The notes under the pieces were generated by a model, which saw only the letters and a program-made list of their open reading frames with translations, did not search any database and was not told the origin of the DNA. Below are positions 1-6,414 of a DNA stretch of 34,832 bases, piece after piece (the stretch's first letter is position 1; each line of letters opens with the position of its first letter). The translations under genes were made by a program, and so were the position numbers. The DNA comes from Neisseria gonorrhoeae (GTDB taxonomy: Bacteria > Pseudomonadota > Gammaproteobacteria > Burkholderiales > Neisseriaceae), in the NCBI RefSeq assembly GCF_003315235.1, contig NZ_QNRU01000022.1:1-34832 (forward strand), read 5' to 3'.

Positions 1-218
1 CCGTAAAAATTGTTCAAAAGCGTCGCCACCGAAGCCGCCCCGCAGGAAAAATCCAAATCCTGCTTTACAATATTGAAATCCCGCCGCGCTTTCCAGCTTT
101 GTATTTTGACTTTGCCGTAGGCTATGGGGTTTTCTTCCGCAAAGGGAAAAGAATGTGCACAAAGCGGCAGGGCGGCGGCGAGGAGCAGGGAAGCGGCAAA
201 CCGCCTTTTTTGTTCCAT
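1..218 (-). CDS. Secreted C39-like cysteine peptidase, N-terminal part only
   Basis: The frame is open from an ATG at 218 to the window edge, so only about the first 72 residues are visible. AGGAGG lies 6 bases upstream of the ATG and supports this start. Residues 1-23 form a signal peptide (basic MEQKRR, then an Ala/Leu-rich core ending LPLCAHS), so the protein is exported. The motif DFSCGAAS with Cys59 followed by SVATLLN matches the catalytic cysteine segment of C39-type peptidases of the bacteriocin-processing type. In related genomes such genes sit beside an outer-membrane beta-barrel gene. Here the presumed partner (2834-3376) lies on the same strand 2.6 kb upstream, separated by inserted DNA. 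The substrate is unknown, and the catalytic His and Asp would lie outside the window. Confidence 0.75.
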   Translation of the reverse strand, partial: MEQKRRFAASLLLAAALPLCAHSFPFAEENPIAYGKVKIQSWKARRDFNIVKQDLDFSCGAASVATLLNNFY

Positions 219-231
219 CAAAATCCTCCTG

Positions 232-262
232 AAAGGCTGCCTGAAATTTCCAAGCAGCCTTT
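232..262. terminator. Hairpin in the leader of the C39-like peptidase gene
   Basis: AAAGGCTGC (232-240) pairs with GCAGCCTTT (254-262). A short T run follows on the + strand. On the - strand the hairpin ends just before the AGGAGG of the peptidase gene, so it could end transcription from the 274-498 gene or affect translation of the peptidase. No function is shown. Confidence 0.45.
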
Positions 263-273
263 TTGTTTGCTTA

Positions 274-498
274 TTAATCGGATAGTGCGACAAATATAAA
301 GTGGGCGGCAATCATTGCCGTAGCGGCAGCCATAACTGTTTTATTTTCTTCAAACCAAAGCAAGTTGAGAAACATAAACATCAAGAAATATGATGGTTCT
401 TCAGTTTTGCCGCTGCTTTCTTGAGTTAGAAGATAAAATATGGATATGGCGGTTATGCCGATTGCTGCTTTTATTAAAATATATTTGTTCTTCATCAT
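274..498 (-). CDS. Small hypothetical membrane protein (74 aa)
   Basis: I do not recognise this family. The protein has a short basic start (MMKNKY), a hydrophobic segment at about residues 8-25, a polar stretch (QESSGKTEEP), and two more hydrophobic segments at about 35-48 and 54-72, so it is probably a two- or three-pass inner-membrane protein. The ribosome binding site is weak (CAAGATG) and either of the first two Met codons could be used. The gene lies in the AT-rich insert between the truncated outer-membrane gene and the C39-like peptidase, together with other small membrane proteins. Size, topology and setting resemble immunity genes of polymorphic toxins, but this is inference. Confidence 0.5.
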   Translation of the reverse strand: MMKNKYILIKAAIGITAISIFYLLTQESSGKTEEPSYFLMFMFLNLLWFEENKTVMAAATAMIAAHFIFVALSD

Positions 499-575
499 CT
501 TGTATGGTTTTTAATGCAAGTTTCAACAATAAAATTCGGAATAAGATAGAGAGATGTTGATATATCGGATAAATA

Positions 576-732
576 TATAGTGGATTAAATTTAAACCGGT
601 ACGGCATTACCTCGCCTTAGCTCAAAGAGAACGATTCTCTAAGGTGCTGAAGCACCGAGTGAATCGGTTCCGTACTATTTGTACTGTCTGCGGCTTCGTC
701 GCCTTGTCCTGATTTAAATTTACTCCACTATA
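576..732. mobile_element. Correia repeat enclosed element (CREE), full length
   Basis: About 157 bp bounded by TATAGTGGATTAAATTTAAA and its inverted copy ending CCACTATA, with the typical internal part (GGTACGG..., GCTGAAGCACC, ...GTACTGTCTGCGG). The ends coincide with TA dinucleotides, as expected for this Neisseria element. It lies in the AT-rich insert, in the same orientation as the copy at 2339. Confidence 0.93.
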
Positions 733-922
733 CAAAACAATCAAGAAACGATTAGCGGTATGTATAATCTTGAATTTTGTTTTTTGATGAAATTAAAATA
801 ATGAAATATATGGTAAACGTTACAACGGAAGCCTTAGCCTCCCGATTGCAGTATTTCAATTCCAAGATGGATGCCGCATAGAAGATAAAATACTCAAATG
901 GTTTTTTAGCGGCTTAAATATC
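733..922. other. AT-rich stretch with no convincing gene
   Basis: Between the first CREE and the membrane-protein pseudogene I see only a 26-codon + strand frame (ATG at 801) without a good ribosome binding site. 499-575 is likewise empty apart from AT-rich sequence. Confidence 0.5.
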
Positions 923-1272
923 TTATTTAATCTTATTGATTGTTTTTCCAATGGTTTCTGCAATCAATAATAAGAAATAGAATAATAAACAAACAGAACA
1001 TGAAAATAAAAATAAATCTTTCATTATCCCAGTAATAAAATTCCAAAGATTTTCCTTATTTCCATCAACAATAAAAATTATCAGTTCATGAATAAAGAAT
1101 ACTGCAAAGAAAATGCTTCCTGCCGTTAGGGATATTTCTAACCTGCTTATTTTCCCTTCACTGTATTTACCTGATAAATAGCCTAAAAAGCTGCAATCAA
1201 ATCATCTATTTTAAAAATTTCTGTAAAAACAGGTAATGCCTTTAATTCATTACCTGTTTTGCCATTATTTAT
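923..1272 (-). pseudogene. Broken small membrane protein, immunity-like
   Basis: Two overlapping frames make one sensible protein. The upstream frame reads ...TGNELKALPVFTEIFK then DDLIAAF and stops at a TAG near 1185. The next frame continues LGYLSGKYSEGK, then two strongly hydrophobic segments (SIFFAVFFIHELIIFIV and LFLFSCSVCLLFYFLLLIA), and ends at the TAA at 923. The break falls in a run of five Ts, and one extra T would join the frames. There is no start codon at the upstream end, so the 5' part is also missing. The DDLI...FL.G segment resembles the N terminus of the intact gene at 1982-2272 (MDDLILYFLSG), which suggests the two are related. Confidence 0.6.
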
Positions 1273-1485
1273 CTATGATATAAGCGTCTCTTACCCTTCA
1301 GCCTCTTTGGGAAATCAAAGCCTGCTTAGAACGTATGTTGCACACCCAATTTCAATAGGTAAATCAGATTGCAAATCCAGCAATTTGAATATTGTCATTG
1401 TTCCGTGCAAAAGGAATCTTTATTGATGTGTTGTGTACTGGGTTTCAGCTTGGCTTTTTAGATAATCTTTTCACAAGAGCATACA

Positions 1486-1716
1486 TCAATACTGTCCAAA
1501 AAAAAGATTTGATAAATATATTGCAACATATTTTATTCCACCTCCATCCGAAACAGAAACCAATATATTTTTAATTAATACATAGCTGATTATTACATTT
1601 ATTATTCCTATAATATATAAGGATCTTGCCAAAATTTTTTTTGATTTTATTTTAGGAATATCTCTTATCCATGCTAAAATACAGCCCAATGTCGAAAAGA
1701 AAATAACAGCAAACAC
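1486..1716 (-). CDS. Small hypothetical membrane protein with GTG start (76 aa)
   Basis: I chose the GTG at 1716 because a strong GAGGAGG lies 7-8 bases upstream. A longer frame from a TTG at 1740 would place that site inside the coding region. The product begins with a hydrophobic segment (VFAVIFFSTLGCILAWI), has a basic stretch (IPKIKSKKILAR), and then a second hydrophobic segment (SLYIIGIINVIISYVLI). It is probably a two-pass inner-membrane protein of unknown function. A 15-bp inverted repeat lies directly upstream (1733-1769). The gene belongs to the cluster of small membrane proteins in the AT-rich insert, which may be orphan immunity genes. Confidence 0.55.
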   Translation of the reverse strand: MFAVIFFSTLGCILAWIRDIPKIKSKKILARSLYIIGIINVIISYVLIKNILVSVSDGGGIKYVAIYLSNLFFGQY

Positions 1717-1732
1717 TACCTTACCTCCTCTC

Positions 1733-1769
1733 ACTTCCAACCAAACCGATAGCAGGTTTGGTTGGAAGT
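1733..1769. repeat. 15-bp perfect inverted repeat, 7-nt loop
   Basis: ACTTCCAACCAAACC (1733-1747), loop GATAGCA, then the exact complement (1755-1769). There is no T run on either side, so it is not a classic terminator. It lies just 5' of the ribosome binding site of the 1486-1716 gene. Confidence 0.75.
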
Positions 1770-1784
1770 TGGTTTATTTATTAT

Positions 1785-1871
1785 TTAACGGCGAATGTCA
1801 GTGTTCTTACCCGTAGAACCTGCATAACCAGTTATGCCACCAGCAACAGCCCCCACTGCTACACCTCGCAT
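1785..1871 (-). CDS. Glycine-rich micro-ORF or gene remnant (28 aa)
   Basis: From an ATG at 1871 the frame encodes MRGVAVGAVAGGITGYAGS followed by TGKNTDIRR, a glycine-zipper-like hydrophobic segment with a charged tail. The same frame is open back to 1991 without an ATG (through VCCIFGRNSGFEKIGRILIN), so this may be the end of a larger, damaged gene. There is no clear ribosome binding site. It overlaps the end of the 1982-2272 gene and lies upstream of the 15-bp inverted repeat. Function is unknown, and a bacteriocin-like or toxin-tail origin is speculation. Confidence 0.3.
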   Translation of the reverse strand: MRGVAVGAVAGGITGYAGSTGKNTDIRR

Positions 1872-1981
1872 ACCATTAATCAGAATTCTTCCTATTTTTT
1901 CGAATCCACTATTTCTTCCAAAGATGCAGCAAACGCAGGTTGAGCCTAGACCCAATCTACGTTTGCTGCCGCATCTGATCC

Positions 1982-2272
1982 CTATTGTTTCTTATCCTTA
2001 CATCTTCCTGCCTTGTCAATCAAATAAAGACAGAAGACTATACAAAAACTGACCGACATACTGAAAATACCTATCCCCTTCCATGCAATCTCCGCACCAT
2101 TGACCCAATAGATCAGACTGAGAAACAACAAAGCCACAGTATAAATCAACGTAAAAAATATAGCGTAAAGCGCAATAAAGGGAACTTTTATCTCACGGTT
2201 GTTTTTTATAATATATTCAGCAACTTGATTTCCGAATATACCTGATAAAAAATATAGTATTAGATCATCCAT
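1982..2272 (-). CDS. Small hypothetical membrane protein, immunity-like (96 aa)
   Basis: The product starts MDDLILYFLSGIFGNQVAEY and carries hydrophobic segments at about residues 31-56 (FIALYAIFFTLIYTVALLFL) and 67-86 (IGIFSMSVSFCIVFCLYLI), then a basic, Cys-containing tail (KAGRCKDKKQ). Just upstream, a short coding-like frame ending AAMGKHRR stops at a TAA a few bases before this ATG, as a toxin tail followed by its immunity gene would. That frame is cut on its other side by the CREE at 2339. The family is not one I recognise. The resemblance of its N terminus to the pseudogene at 923-1272 supports a small local gene family. Confidence 0.55.
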   Translation of the reverse strand: MDDLILYFLSGIFGNQVAEYIIKNNREIKVPFIALYAIFFTLIYTVALLFLSLIYWVNGAEIAWKGIGIFSMSVSFCIVFCLYLIDKAGRCKDKKQ

Positions 2273-2338
2273 TTCGTTTATCTTCTATGTTTTCCCATTG
2301 CGGCGCTAGAAGACTGATTTAATGCATGCACCATGCAA

Positions 2339-2493
2339 TATAGTGGATTAACAAAAACCGGTACGGCGTTGCCTCGCCTTAGCTCAAAGAGAACGATTCC
2401 CTAAGGTGCTGAAGCACCAAGTGAATCGGTTCCGTACTATTTGTACTGTCTGCGGCTTCGTTGCCTTGTCCTGATTTTTGTTAATCCACTATA
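2339..2493. mobile_element. Correia repeat enclosed element (CREE), full length
   Basis: 155 bp from TATAGTGGATTAACAAAAA to the inverted end TTAATCCACTATA, with the usual internal sequence. It separates two gene fragments, and a stop codon (2496-2498) sits 2 bp beyond one end. Confidence 0.93.
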
Positions 2494-2495
2494 GT

Positions 2496-2600
2496 TTAAA
2501 CAACTTTATTTTTGATTTTATCCCAAGTATAAACCTGACAATCGTATTTAAAAGCCGGATCTACGCCTAGCTTGTCCACTGGTATGTATGATTTAGACTA
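2496..2600 (-). pseudogene. C-terminal gene fragment next to a CREE
   Basis: An open frame without a start codon reads SYIPVDKLGVDPAFKYDCQV then YTWDKIKNKVV and ends at the TAA at 2496. The composition looks like real protein. It lies in a different frame from the 83-aa gene directly upstream and is probably the tail of a lost gene. I do not recognise the family. Confidence 0.35.
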
Positions 2601-2844
2601 AAAAGAAATCAATCATTTGCTCAATTTTAAGCGTCTCCCCGACAGGTTCCCCTGTCTCAGGATCAAACTCAAGAAAACCTGATAAAAAATCATTAATAAT
2701 CAATAATTTTTCATCACTGGAAACAGTATTGTTTATAATTTTTTCCCTTAGTACGGATAAAGCAAAATTTTCTAAAGAACTATATTGCCCCCCCCCATCA
2801 ATTTTTTTAGAAATTAAAGCAACTATTTCATTTTTAATATTCAT
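2593..2844 (-). CDS. 83-aa hypothetical protein with a G9 tract
   Basis: The start at 2844 is supported by AAGGA 6-7 bases upstream. The product (MNIKNEIVALISKKID, then GGG, then QYSSLENFALSVLREK...) is soluble-looking, acidic near the end (FLEFDPETGEPVGE), and of no family I recognise. Nine consecutive Gs on the coding strand (2788-2796) encode Gly17-19. With nine Gs the frame is open, while eight or ten would close it. Poly-G tracts of this length are the classic phase-variation device of Neisseria. The gene begins immediately after a hairpin terminator (2863-2883) and lies in the AT-rich insert, so it may belong to a mobile toxin/immunity-type cassette. Confidence 0.6.
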   Translation of the reverse strand: MNIKNEIVALISKKIDGGGQYSSLENFALSVLREKIINNTVSSDEKLLIINDFLSGFLEFDPETGEPVGETLKIEQMIDFFLV

Positions 2845-3376
2845 AATTTATCCTTAAGTTATAAAAGGGGCAAAGCCCCCTTTTTTTGATTAACGAGGCT
2901 TTGTTGCGCGATTTTTCGTAAACCGTGCTTTCAAGAAAGCTGATTAGGGCGGGGTTTTTGCCGTCTTTAAGGAAGGTGTGGCTGATGCCGGCGGATATGT
3001 CGGACATCCGTTTGTTGCGGGTTTTGCCGTTGCCGTCGAGTTTGCGTTCTTCGTGCCACAGATAGCTGCCGCTGCCGTAAATGTCGGTATTGCCGGTCAG
3101 TCCGTAGCGCAAACCGAGCGTGCCGGCGAGCATATCGGTATTGCTGCCGTTTTCTTGAATTTCGGTCGGAATGGGGATAAACGAGGTTGCGCCGGTTTGA
3201 ATGTAAACCGGTGCGGCAAGTGCGGCGCGGCTGTTTTCGCTATTCAGATAGGTAAGGGAAGTTTCCAGTTTCCATTTTCCCTTGTCGGTCATTATGTCTT
3301 CAATCGTCAAGGGCAGGTCGGCATAAGCGGATAAAGGCAGGATGGCGGGCAAGGCGGGCAAAAAGATACGTTTCAT
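2834..3376 (-). pseudogene. Outer-membrane beta-barrel-like protein, 3' truncated
   Basis: The gene has a good start (AGAGGAA before the ATG) and a signal peptide of 19 residues ending SAYA. The mature part looks like a beta-barrel or porin-like protein: WKLETSLTYLNSENSR, then LGLRYGLTGNTDIYGSGSYL, then MSDISAGISHTFL, that is, alternating strands with turn residues. After about residue 160 (YEKSRNKAS) the frame enters a hairpin terminator and ends in a short tail (LIKKRGLCPFYNLRINYEY) that is clearly non-coding in origin. The 180-residue product therefore lacks the C-terminal strands such a barrel needs. The cut coincides with the border of the AT-rich insert. The likely partner is the C39-like peptidase at the window start. 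Confidence 0.65.
2863..2885. terminator. Bidirectional hairpin terminator
   Basis: AAAAGGGGC, loop AAA, GCCCC followed by CTTTTTTT. It ends transcription in either direction. It lies inside the nominal 3' end of the truncated outer-membrane gene, whose last codons read straight through it. Confidence 0.75.
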
Positions 3377-3542
3377 ATTTCCTCTTATTGATATTAATTC
3401 TTATTTAATAATAGTAATGAATATCCGATAATTCTGTTTAAACAAATTTTTAAATCAAAAAAAAAACGATATATTTGTTTTTATCAATTATGTTTTGATA
3501 TGCCGTCTGAAAAGTTTGTGAAAAACGGTTACAATCCGCCGC

Positions 3543-4466
3543 ATGAAAAAACGCAATAATCCTCTTCCGCTGTTGAACGGTGTCAAACCCAGTTATTTGG
3601 TGCTGCCGCATGAAAAGCAGTTTTACGGGCTGCCGCTGCTGCATTTTCTGTGCATCCGCTTTCCTTTTTTGGGAGCGGACGATTGGCGGAGGCGGTTGAA
3701 CAGCGGTTTTGTGGTCGGTTCGGATGGTGCGGCGTTGGACGAACATTCTTTGTTCGAGCCCGGTAAGACGATGTTTTATTACCGTGAAACCGGTTGTGAG
3801 AGCGAGCCGCGTATTCCGTTTGAAGAAAAGATTTTGTTTGTCGATGAACATTTGATTGTGGTGGACAAGCCGCATTTTCTGCCCGTCATCCCCGGCGGGC
3901 GTTTTTTGCGGGAAACGCTGCTCACGCGTCTGCGCCTGCGTCCCGAATTGCAGCATTTGAATGTTGAAGACATTACGCCGATTCACCGCTTGGACAAGGA
4001 TACGGCGGGTGTGATGCTGCTGTCGCACAATCCTGCCACACGCGGGGCTTATCAGACGATGTTTCAAAACAAAACGGTATGGAAAACGTATGAGGCGCTT
4101 GCGCCGACAAAGACGGATTTGCCGTATCCGCTCGATGTGGTTTCGCGTTTGGTAAGGGGTGAGAAATTTTTTACGACGCAAGAGGCCGAAGGCGTGCCGA
4201 ATGCGCACACGACGGTCGAATTGATTGAAAACAGGGGGGAATTCAGCCTTTACCGCCTTACGCCGCATACCGGCAAGAAACACCAGTTACGCGTGCATAT
4301 GATGGGTTTGGGTATGCCGCTGTTGAATGACGCGCTCTATCCCGTGCCGTCTGAAGCGGGTAGCGAGGATTATCGGAAACCTTTGAAGCTTTTGGCAAAA
4401 AAGATTGCGTTTGCAGATCCTTTGTCGGGTCGGGAAAGGGTGTTTTGCAGCGGGTTTTGCCTGTAA
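3543..4466 (+). CDS. RluA-family pseudouridine synthase (307 aa)
   Basis: Converts uridine to pseudouridine in rRNA or tRNA. The catalytic segment HRLDKDTAGV is present with Asp151. It is preceded by ILFVDEHLIVVDKPHFLPV (about residues 97-115), and the RNA-binding end of the fold (HTGKKHQLRVHMMGLGMPLL, about 251-270) follows, as usual in the RluA/RsuA superfamily. The N-terminal 90 residues resemble the short S4-like lead of this subgroup. A DNA uptake sequence lies at 3501-3510 upstream. Another is part of the coding region near residue 270 (encoding VPSEAG). The exact target base cannot be told from the sequence. Confidence 0.9.
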   Translation: MKKRNNPLPLLNGVKPSYLVLPHEKQFYGLPLLHFLCIRFPFLGADDWRRRLNSGFVVGSDGAALDEHSLFEPGKTMFYYRETGCESEPRIPFEEKILFVDEHLIVVDKPHFLPVIPGGRFLRETLLTRLRLRPELQHLNVEDITPIHRLDKDTAGVMLLSHNPATRGAYQTMFQNKTVWKTYEALAPTKTDLPYPLDVVSRLVRGEKFFTTQEAEGVPNAHTTVELIENRGEFSLYRLTPHTGKKHQLRVHMMGLGMPLLNDALYPVPSEAGSEDYRKPLKLLAKKIAFADPLSGRERVFCSGFCL

Positions 4467-4479
4467 TGAGAGGGAACGC

Positions 4480-4515
4480 AAACCCGTATCGGCAGATGCC
4501 GCCGGATACGGGTTT
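4480..4515. terminator. Shared hairpin between convergent genes
   Basis: AAACCCGTATC (4480-4490) pairs with GATACGGGTTT (4505-4515). It lies between the convergent pseudouridine synthase and hydrolase genes. The T run is weak. Confidence 0.55.
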
Positions 4516-4544
4516 GATATTATCGATGCTGTCTGAAAGGGGCT

Positions 4545-5186
4545 TTATCCGTTCAGGCATACGGGTGCGAAGCGGAGGATGGTGTCGCGCAGGACGATGA
4601 GTTTGCCGTGAAAGAAGTGCGTCGAACCGGCGATGGTAATGACGGGCAAATCTTGCGGTTCTGCCCATTTCAGGGCTTTTTCGATTTCGACGACCTCATC
4701 TTCCGCGCCGTGTATCATCAGCGTTTTGGCAACGTTGGGAACGGCGGACGGCTCGGGGCGGTCGGTATAGTGGCAGACTGCCGCACCGATGAGCAGCAAT
4801 AAATCGGGTATGCGCACTTGTGCGGCAAATGTGGCGACATAGCCGCCGAAGGAAAAGCCGGATAAGGCAAATTCCGGGGCTTCGGGATGTTGGGCGCGGG
4901 CATAGTCGATGACGGCGAGGCAGTCTTGCGTTTCGCCGCGTCCGTAATCATGTGTGCCTTCGCTGCCGCCTACGCCGCGAAGGTTGGGAAGGTAGCAGTG
5001 GAAGCCGAGCTTGCTCAATGCTTTGGCGGCGGTTTGGATGACTTTGTTGGTGTTCGTCCCGCCTTGGAGGGGGTTGGGGTGGTTGATGACGGCAACACCG
5101 CGTGCCGGTACTTGTTCGGACGGGATATGGATGGTTTCTAAAATGCCGGCAGGGCCGGGTATGTGTATGGTTTCGGGTTTCAGCAT
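4545..5186 (-). CDS. Alpha/beta hydrolase (213 aa)
   Basis: A cytoplasmic serine hydrolase of the small dienelactone-hydrolase/COG2945 type. The nucleophile elbow GFSFGG holds Ser112. HGAEDEVV supplies Asp163, and GSTHFFHGKL supplies the catalytic His (His190). An oxyanion-type segment (INHPNPLQGGT) lies at about residues 35-44. There is no signal peptide. It starts 54 bases after the end of the spermidine-synthase-like gene on the same strand, so the two are probably co-transcribed. The substrate is unknown. Confidence 0.85.
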   Translation of the reverse strand: MLKPETIHIPGPAGILETIHIPSEQVPARGVAVINHPNPLQGGTNTNKVIQTAAKALSKLGFHCYLPNLRGVGGSEGTHDYGRGETQDCLAVIDYARAQHPEAPEFALSGFSFGGYVATFAAQVRIPDLLLLIGAAVCHYTDRPEPSAVPNVAKTLMIHGAEDEVVEIEKALKWAEPQDLPVITIAGSTHFFHGKLIVLRDTILRFAPVCLNG

Positions 5187-5240
5187 AATGGTTTCCTCTT
5201 GATTTTCCGCATATTCCGATGCAGCCGCGAAGATGGCGGC

Positions 5241-6032
5241 TTAAAGGTGGAAATGCTTGCCGTTGTTGGGGTTGGACGCTTTCAGGCCGGCGAGCATGCG
5301 GTGGAAGTCCAATCCGTATGCGTTGCTCAGTTTGTCGGCACGTTTTTTGAGTTTGTCTATGTTTTGCTCTTTGGGGCTGCTTTGGAAGGCCATTACCGCG
5401 ACATTGCCGTGGCTTTCGGCAGGAAGTTTCAATACGCGCCCTTCAAAAACGCTCAACAACCGTTCGATGAAGCGTTGATAGCGTTTGTCGCCGCTCCACC
5501 AGTTGGTAACGAATATGCCGTCTGAAGAGAGTGCGTTGCGGCAGTCTCTGAAAAACGGTTCTTCAACCAGCGTATCGATGATTTGTTCGCCGTCGAATCC
5601 GTCCACCAAGATGATATCGGTGTTGTGGCGGAAGACTTTGATGTATTCCGCACCGTCTGCTTCGATAATTTCAAATTTTCCGCCCTCGAAAGGCAACTCA
5701 AACAGGTTGCGGGCAATGGCGATGACCTGAGGATTGATGTCCACGGCGGTTTGGCGCGTGTCGGGCAGGTAGGTGTCTGTCCAGCGTGCAAACGAACCGC
5801 CGCCCAAGCCGATTTGGGTGATATGTTGCGGCAGGCGTTCCGCAAACAGCAGCCAGCCCATCATCGCGCGGCTGTAAGAGAGCACCAGCTCGGACGGGCG
5901 GTCGAGGTTCATCGAGCTTTGAACGGTGTCGCTGCCCAAGTGAAGCGAACGGATATTGCCTTCTTCGGAAATACCGACTTCGGGAAAGCCGGATTTTGCA
6001 GGACGCAGGCGGCGGTAGGGATGTCTTGCCAT
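5241..6032 (-). CDS. speE: Spermidine-synthase-like (SpeE family) protein (263 aa)
   Basis: A SAM-fold protein of the polyamine aminopropyltransferase family. The glycine-rich motif IGLGGGSFARW, the acidic end of the next strand (TAVDINPQVI), and DIILVDGFDGEQI follow in the order seen in SpeE. It is shorter than classical spermidine synthase at the N terminus, and the usual Asp-Ala-Glu/His catalytic context is not fully conserved, so it may be one of the SpeE-like proteins of uncertain substrate. No strong ribosome binding site precedes the ATG at 6032. It is followed by the hydrolase gene. A DNA uptake sequence lies inside it at about 5517. Confidence 0.75.
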   Translation of the reverse strand: MARHPYRRLRPAKSGFPEVGISEEGNIRSLHLGSDTVQSSMNLDRPSELVLSYSRAMMGWLLFAERLPQHITQIGLGGGSFARWTDTYLPDTRQTAVDINPQVIAIARNLFELPFEGGKFEIIEADGAEYIKVFRHNTDIILVDGFDGEQIIDTLVEEPFFRDCRNALSSDGIFVTNWWSGDKRYQRFIERLLSVFEGRVLKLPAESHGNVAVMAFQSSPKEQNIDKLKKRADKLSNAYGLDFHRMLAGLKASNPNNGKHFHL

Positions 6033-6157
6033 CGGTGTGAACGGTCGGTTTGAAAGGCGGATATTTTATCAGAATGCCGATGCTTGTTCTGTTTCAAATT
6101 AATTTTGTTTTAAATAAGATACTTAGTGTATTTTTATGAGGGGGTCGAACAAATTTC

Positions 6158-6186
6158 TTGCCAAAGTGTGAAGTTGCCTGCATAAT
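6158..6186 (+). promoter_or_regulatory. Promoter of tRNA-Thr
   Basis: TTGCCA (6158-6163), 17-base spacer, CATAAT (6181-6186). The tRNA begins 11 bases beyond the -10 box. Confidence 0.7.
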
Positions 6187-6197
6187 TCGCCTTCTTT

Positions 6198-6273
6198 GCC
6201 GGTATAGCTCAGTTGGTAGAGCACCTGACTTGTAATCAGGGAGTCCCGAGTTCGACTCTTGGTGCCGGCACCA
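6198..6273 (+). tRNA. tRNA-Thr (anticodon TGT)
   Basis: 76 nt with encoded CCA. Acceptor GCCGGTA pairs with TGCCGGC. The D arm (AGCTCAGTTGGTAGAGC), the anticodon loop CTTGTAA with TGT, and the T arm with GTTCGACTC are all in place. Confidence 0.97.
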
Positions 6274-6280
6274 GATTTGA

Positions 6281-6313
6281 CAGCCCGATTGTGTAAAACA
6301 GTCGGGCTGTTTT
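6281..6313 (+). terminator. Intrinsic terminator of tRNA-Thr
   Basis: CAGCCCGA (6281-6288) pairs with TCGGGCTG (6302-6309), followed by TTTT. Confidence 0.85.
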
Positions 6314-6332
6314 GCATTTGCGGCACGGTCGG

Positions 6333-6361
6333 TGGCAGGGCTGCGGGCATTTCACTATAAT
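6333..6361 (+). promoter_or_regulatory. Possible panB promoter
   Basis: A perfect TATAAT at 6356-6361 with a poor TGGCAG 17 bases upstream. It sits 54 bases before panB, and a DNA uptake sequence lies in between. Confidence 0.5.
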
Positions 6362-6414
6362 AGCCCGTTTCAAACTGAAAAGGCCGTCTGAAAAGGGCGG
6401 GGTAACAATATCTG

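Noticed and set aside
3377-3420. AT-rich sequence resembling a Fur box upstream of the outer-membrane gene
   Set aside because: Too few matches to the consensus in a generally AT-rich stretch.
3458-3468. Poly-A run upstream of the pseudouridine synthase gene
   Set aside because: Intergenic and about 75 bases from the start codon, so no link to phase variation is visible.
3450-4283. 277-codon frame antisense to the pseudouridine synthase gene
   Set aside because: Shadow of a well supported gene, with no start signals and unnatural composition.
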